Assembly: GCA_002482415.1 (NCBI GenBank) | Contig: DLFY01000055.1 | Coordinates: 4,927-11,619, forward strand | DNA length: 6,693 bases | Reading direction: 5' to 3' | Origin: Phycisphaerales bacterium UBA7708 | GTDB lineage: Bacteria; Planctomycetota; Phycisphaerae; Sedimentisphaerales; Anaerohalosphaeraceae | Shown: positions 6,464 to 6,693 of the stretch, piece by piece | Numbering within the stretch: the first letter of the stretch is position 1 | Layout: every line of letters begins with the position of its first letter | Made by a program: the position numbers and the translations under genes | The notes under the pieces: model-generated | The model's database searches: none | Seen by the model: only the letters and a program-made list of their open reading frames with translations | What the model was told of the DNA's origin: nothing

Positions 6464-6693
6464 TAAAGGCAATCGGCGGCGAATTCTCTGGCTTGCTCTT
6501 TCCTGCTTTCGGGGATATCCAGTGTTTGGATCCGGGCATATAGCTCAGTTGCTTTTTTGCTGCATTCAATATTGCGATAAGCAAATGCCATATTAAACAG
6601 GATTTGGGCTTTTTGATTATCATCCGCCGCATCGGCCAGTTGTTTTTCCAGTTCGGCGATATTTTTCAGCTCACTGTCCAGTTCAGCCAGTTC
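6463..6693 (-). CDS. C-terminal fragment of a coiled-coil/TPR-like protein
   Basis: The last 76 residues of a reverse-strand protein whose start is beyond the window. The visible part opens with a heptad-like Leu/Glu/Lys-rich helix (ELAELDSELKNIAELEKQL), suggesting a coiled coil. It continues with a helix pair whose spacing resembles a tetratricopeptide unit (AQILFNMAFAYRNIECSKKA, then TELYARIQTL) and a final helix ending in AADCL. The TAA stop is at 6463-6465, exactly where repeat copy 3 ends. It is convergent with accD. The TPR-like assignment rests on pattern only, and function is unknown. A protein-protein interaction or envelope role would be typical. Confidence 0.7.
   Translation of the reverse strand, partial: ELAELDSELKNIAELEKQLADAADDNQKAQILFNMAFAYRNIECSKKATELYARIQTLDIPESRKEQAREFAADCL

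Overview
The window is a bacterial chromosomal segment built around a forward-strand block of central-metabolism genes: gap (glyceraldehyde-3-phosphate dehydrogenase), pgk (phosphoglycerate kinase), rpe (ribulose-phosphate 3-epimerase) and accD (acetyl-CoA carboxylase carboxyltransferase beta subunit). Less conserved reverse-strand genes flank it on both sides. The left flank has two envelope-type proteins, the outer one cut by the window edge. The right edge has the C-terminal end of a coiled-coil/TPR-like protein. The organism is clearly bacterial (Shine-Dalgarno sites, intrinsic terminators, multi-subunit AccD). The PGK has a charged insertion before its DDAFGTAHR motif that I associate with Planctomycetota/PVC-type PGKs, and the GAPDH resembles the kinetoplastid glycosomal type. 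A PVC-superphylum or related environmental lineage is therefore my best guess, with low confidence.

Layout: 1-397 (-) N-terminal part of a putative lipoprotein; 421-1659 (-) an exported protein with three similar ~90-residue units and a lipobox whose Cys is Tyr; 1660-2009 divergent intergenic region with a sigma70-like promoter on each strand and a long gap leader; 2010-3050 gap, closed by a strong terminator; 3109-3212 repeat copy 1; 3226-4464 pgk, followed by a terminator that overlaps an extended -10 element; 4537-5226 rpe; 5307-5410 repeat copy 2; 5412-6257 accD; 6293-6463 repeat copy 3 (longer); 6463-6693 (-) partial TPR-like gene.

Gap and Pgk catalyse consecutive steps of glycolysis, gluconeogenesis or the Calvin cycle. 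Rpe links pentose phosphates to the same triose/hexose pool. AccD acts at the first committed step of fatty-acid synthesis. The genes are co-directional, but two intrinsic terminators (after gap and after pgk) show they are not one simple operon.

The most unusual content is a family of three same-orientation dispersed repeats with a near-invariant left end (hairpin ATACCC-AAC-GGGTAT) and right end (around GAAATTTCAAGTA...CAGTAT) and a variable middle. Copies 1 and 2 make up nearly all of the DNA just upstream of pgk and accD; copy 2 ends one base before the accD start codon. Copy 3 lies after accD and its right end coincides with the stop codon of the convergent gene. I do not recognise this family by name. 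It could be a small non-autonomous mobile element or a repeat used as a regulatory leader.
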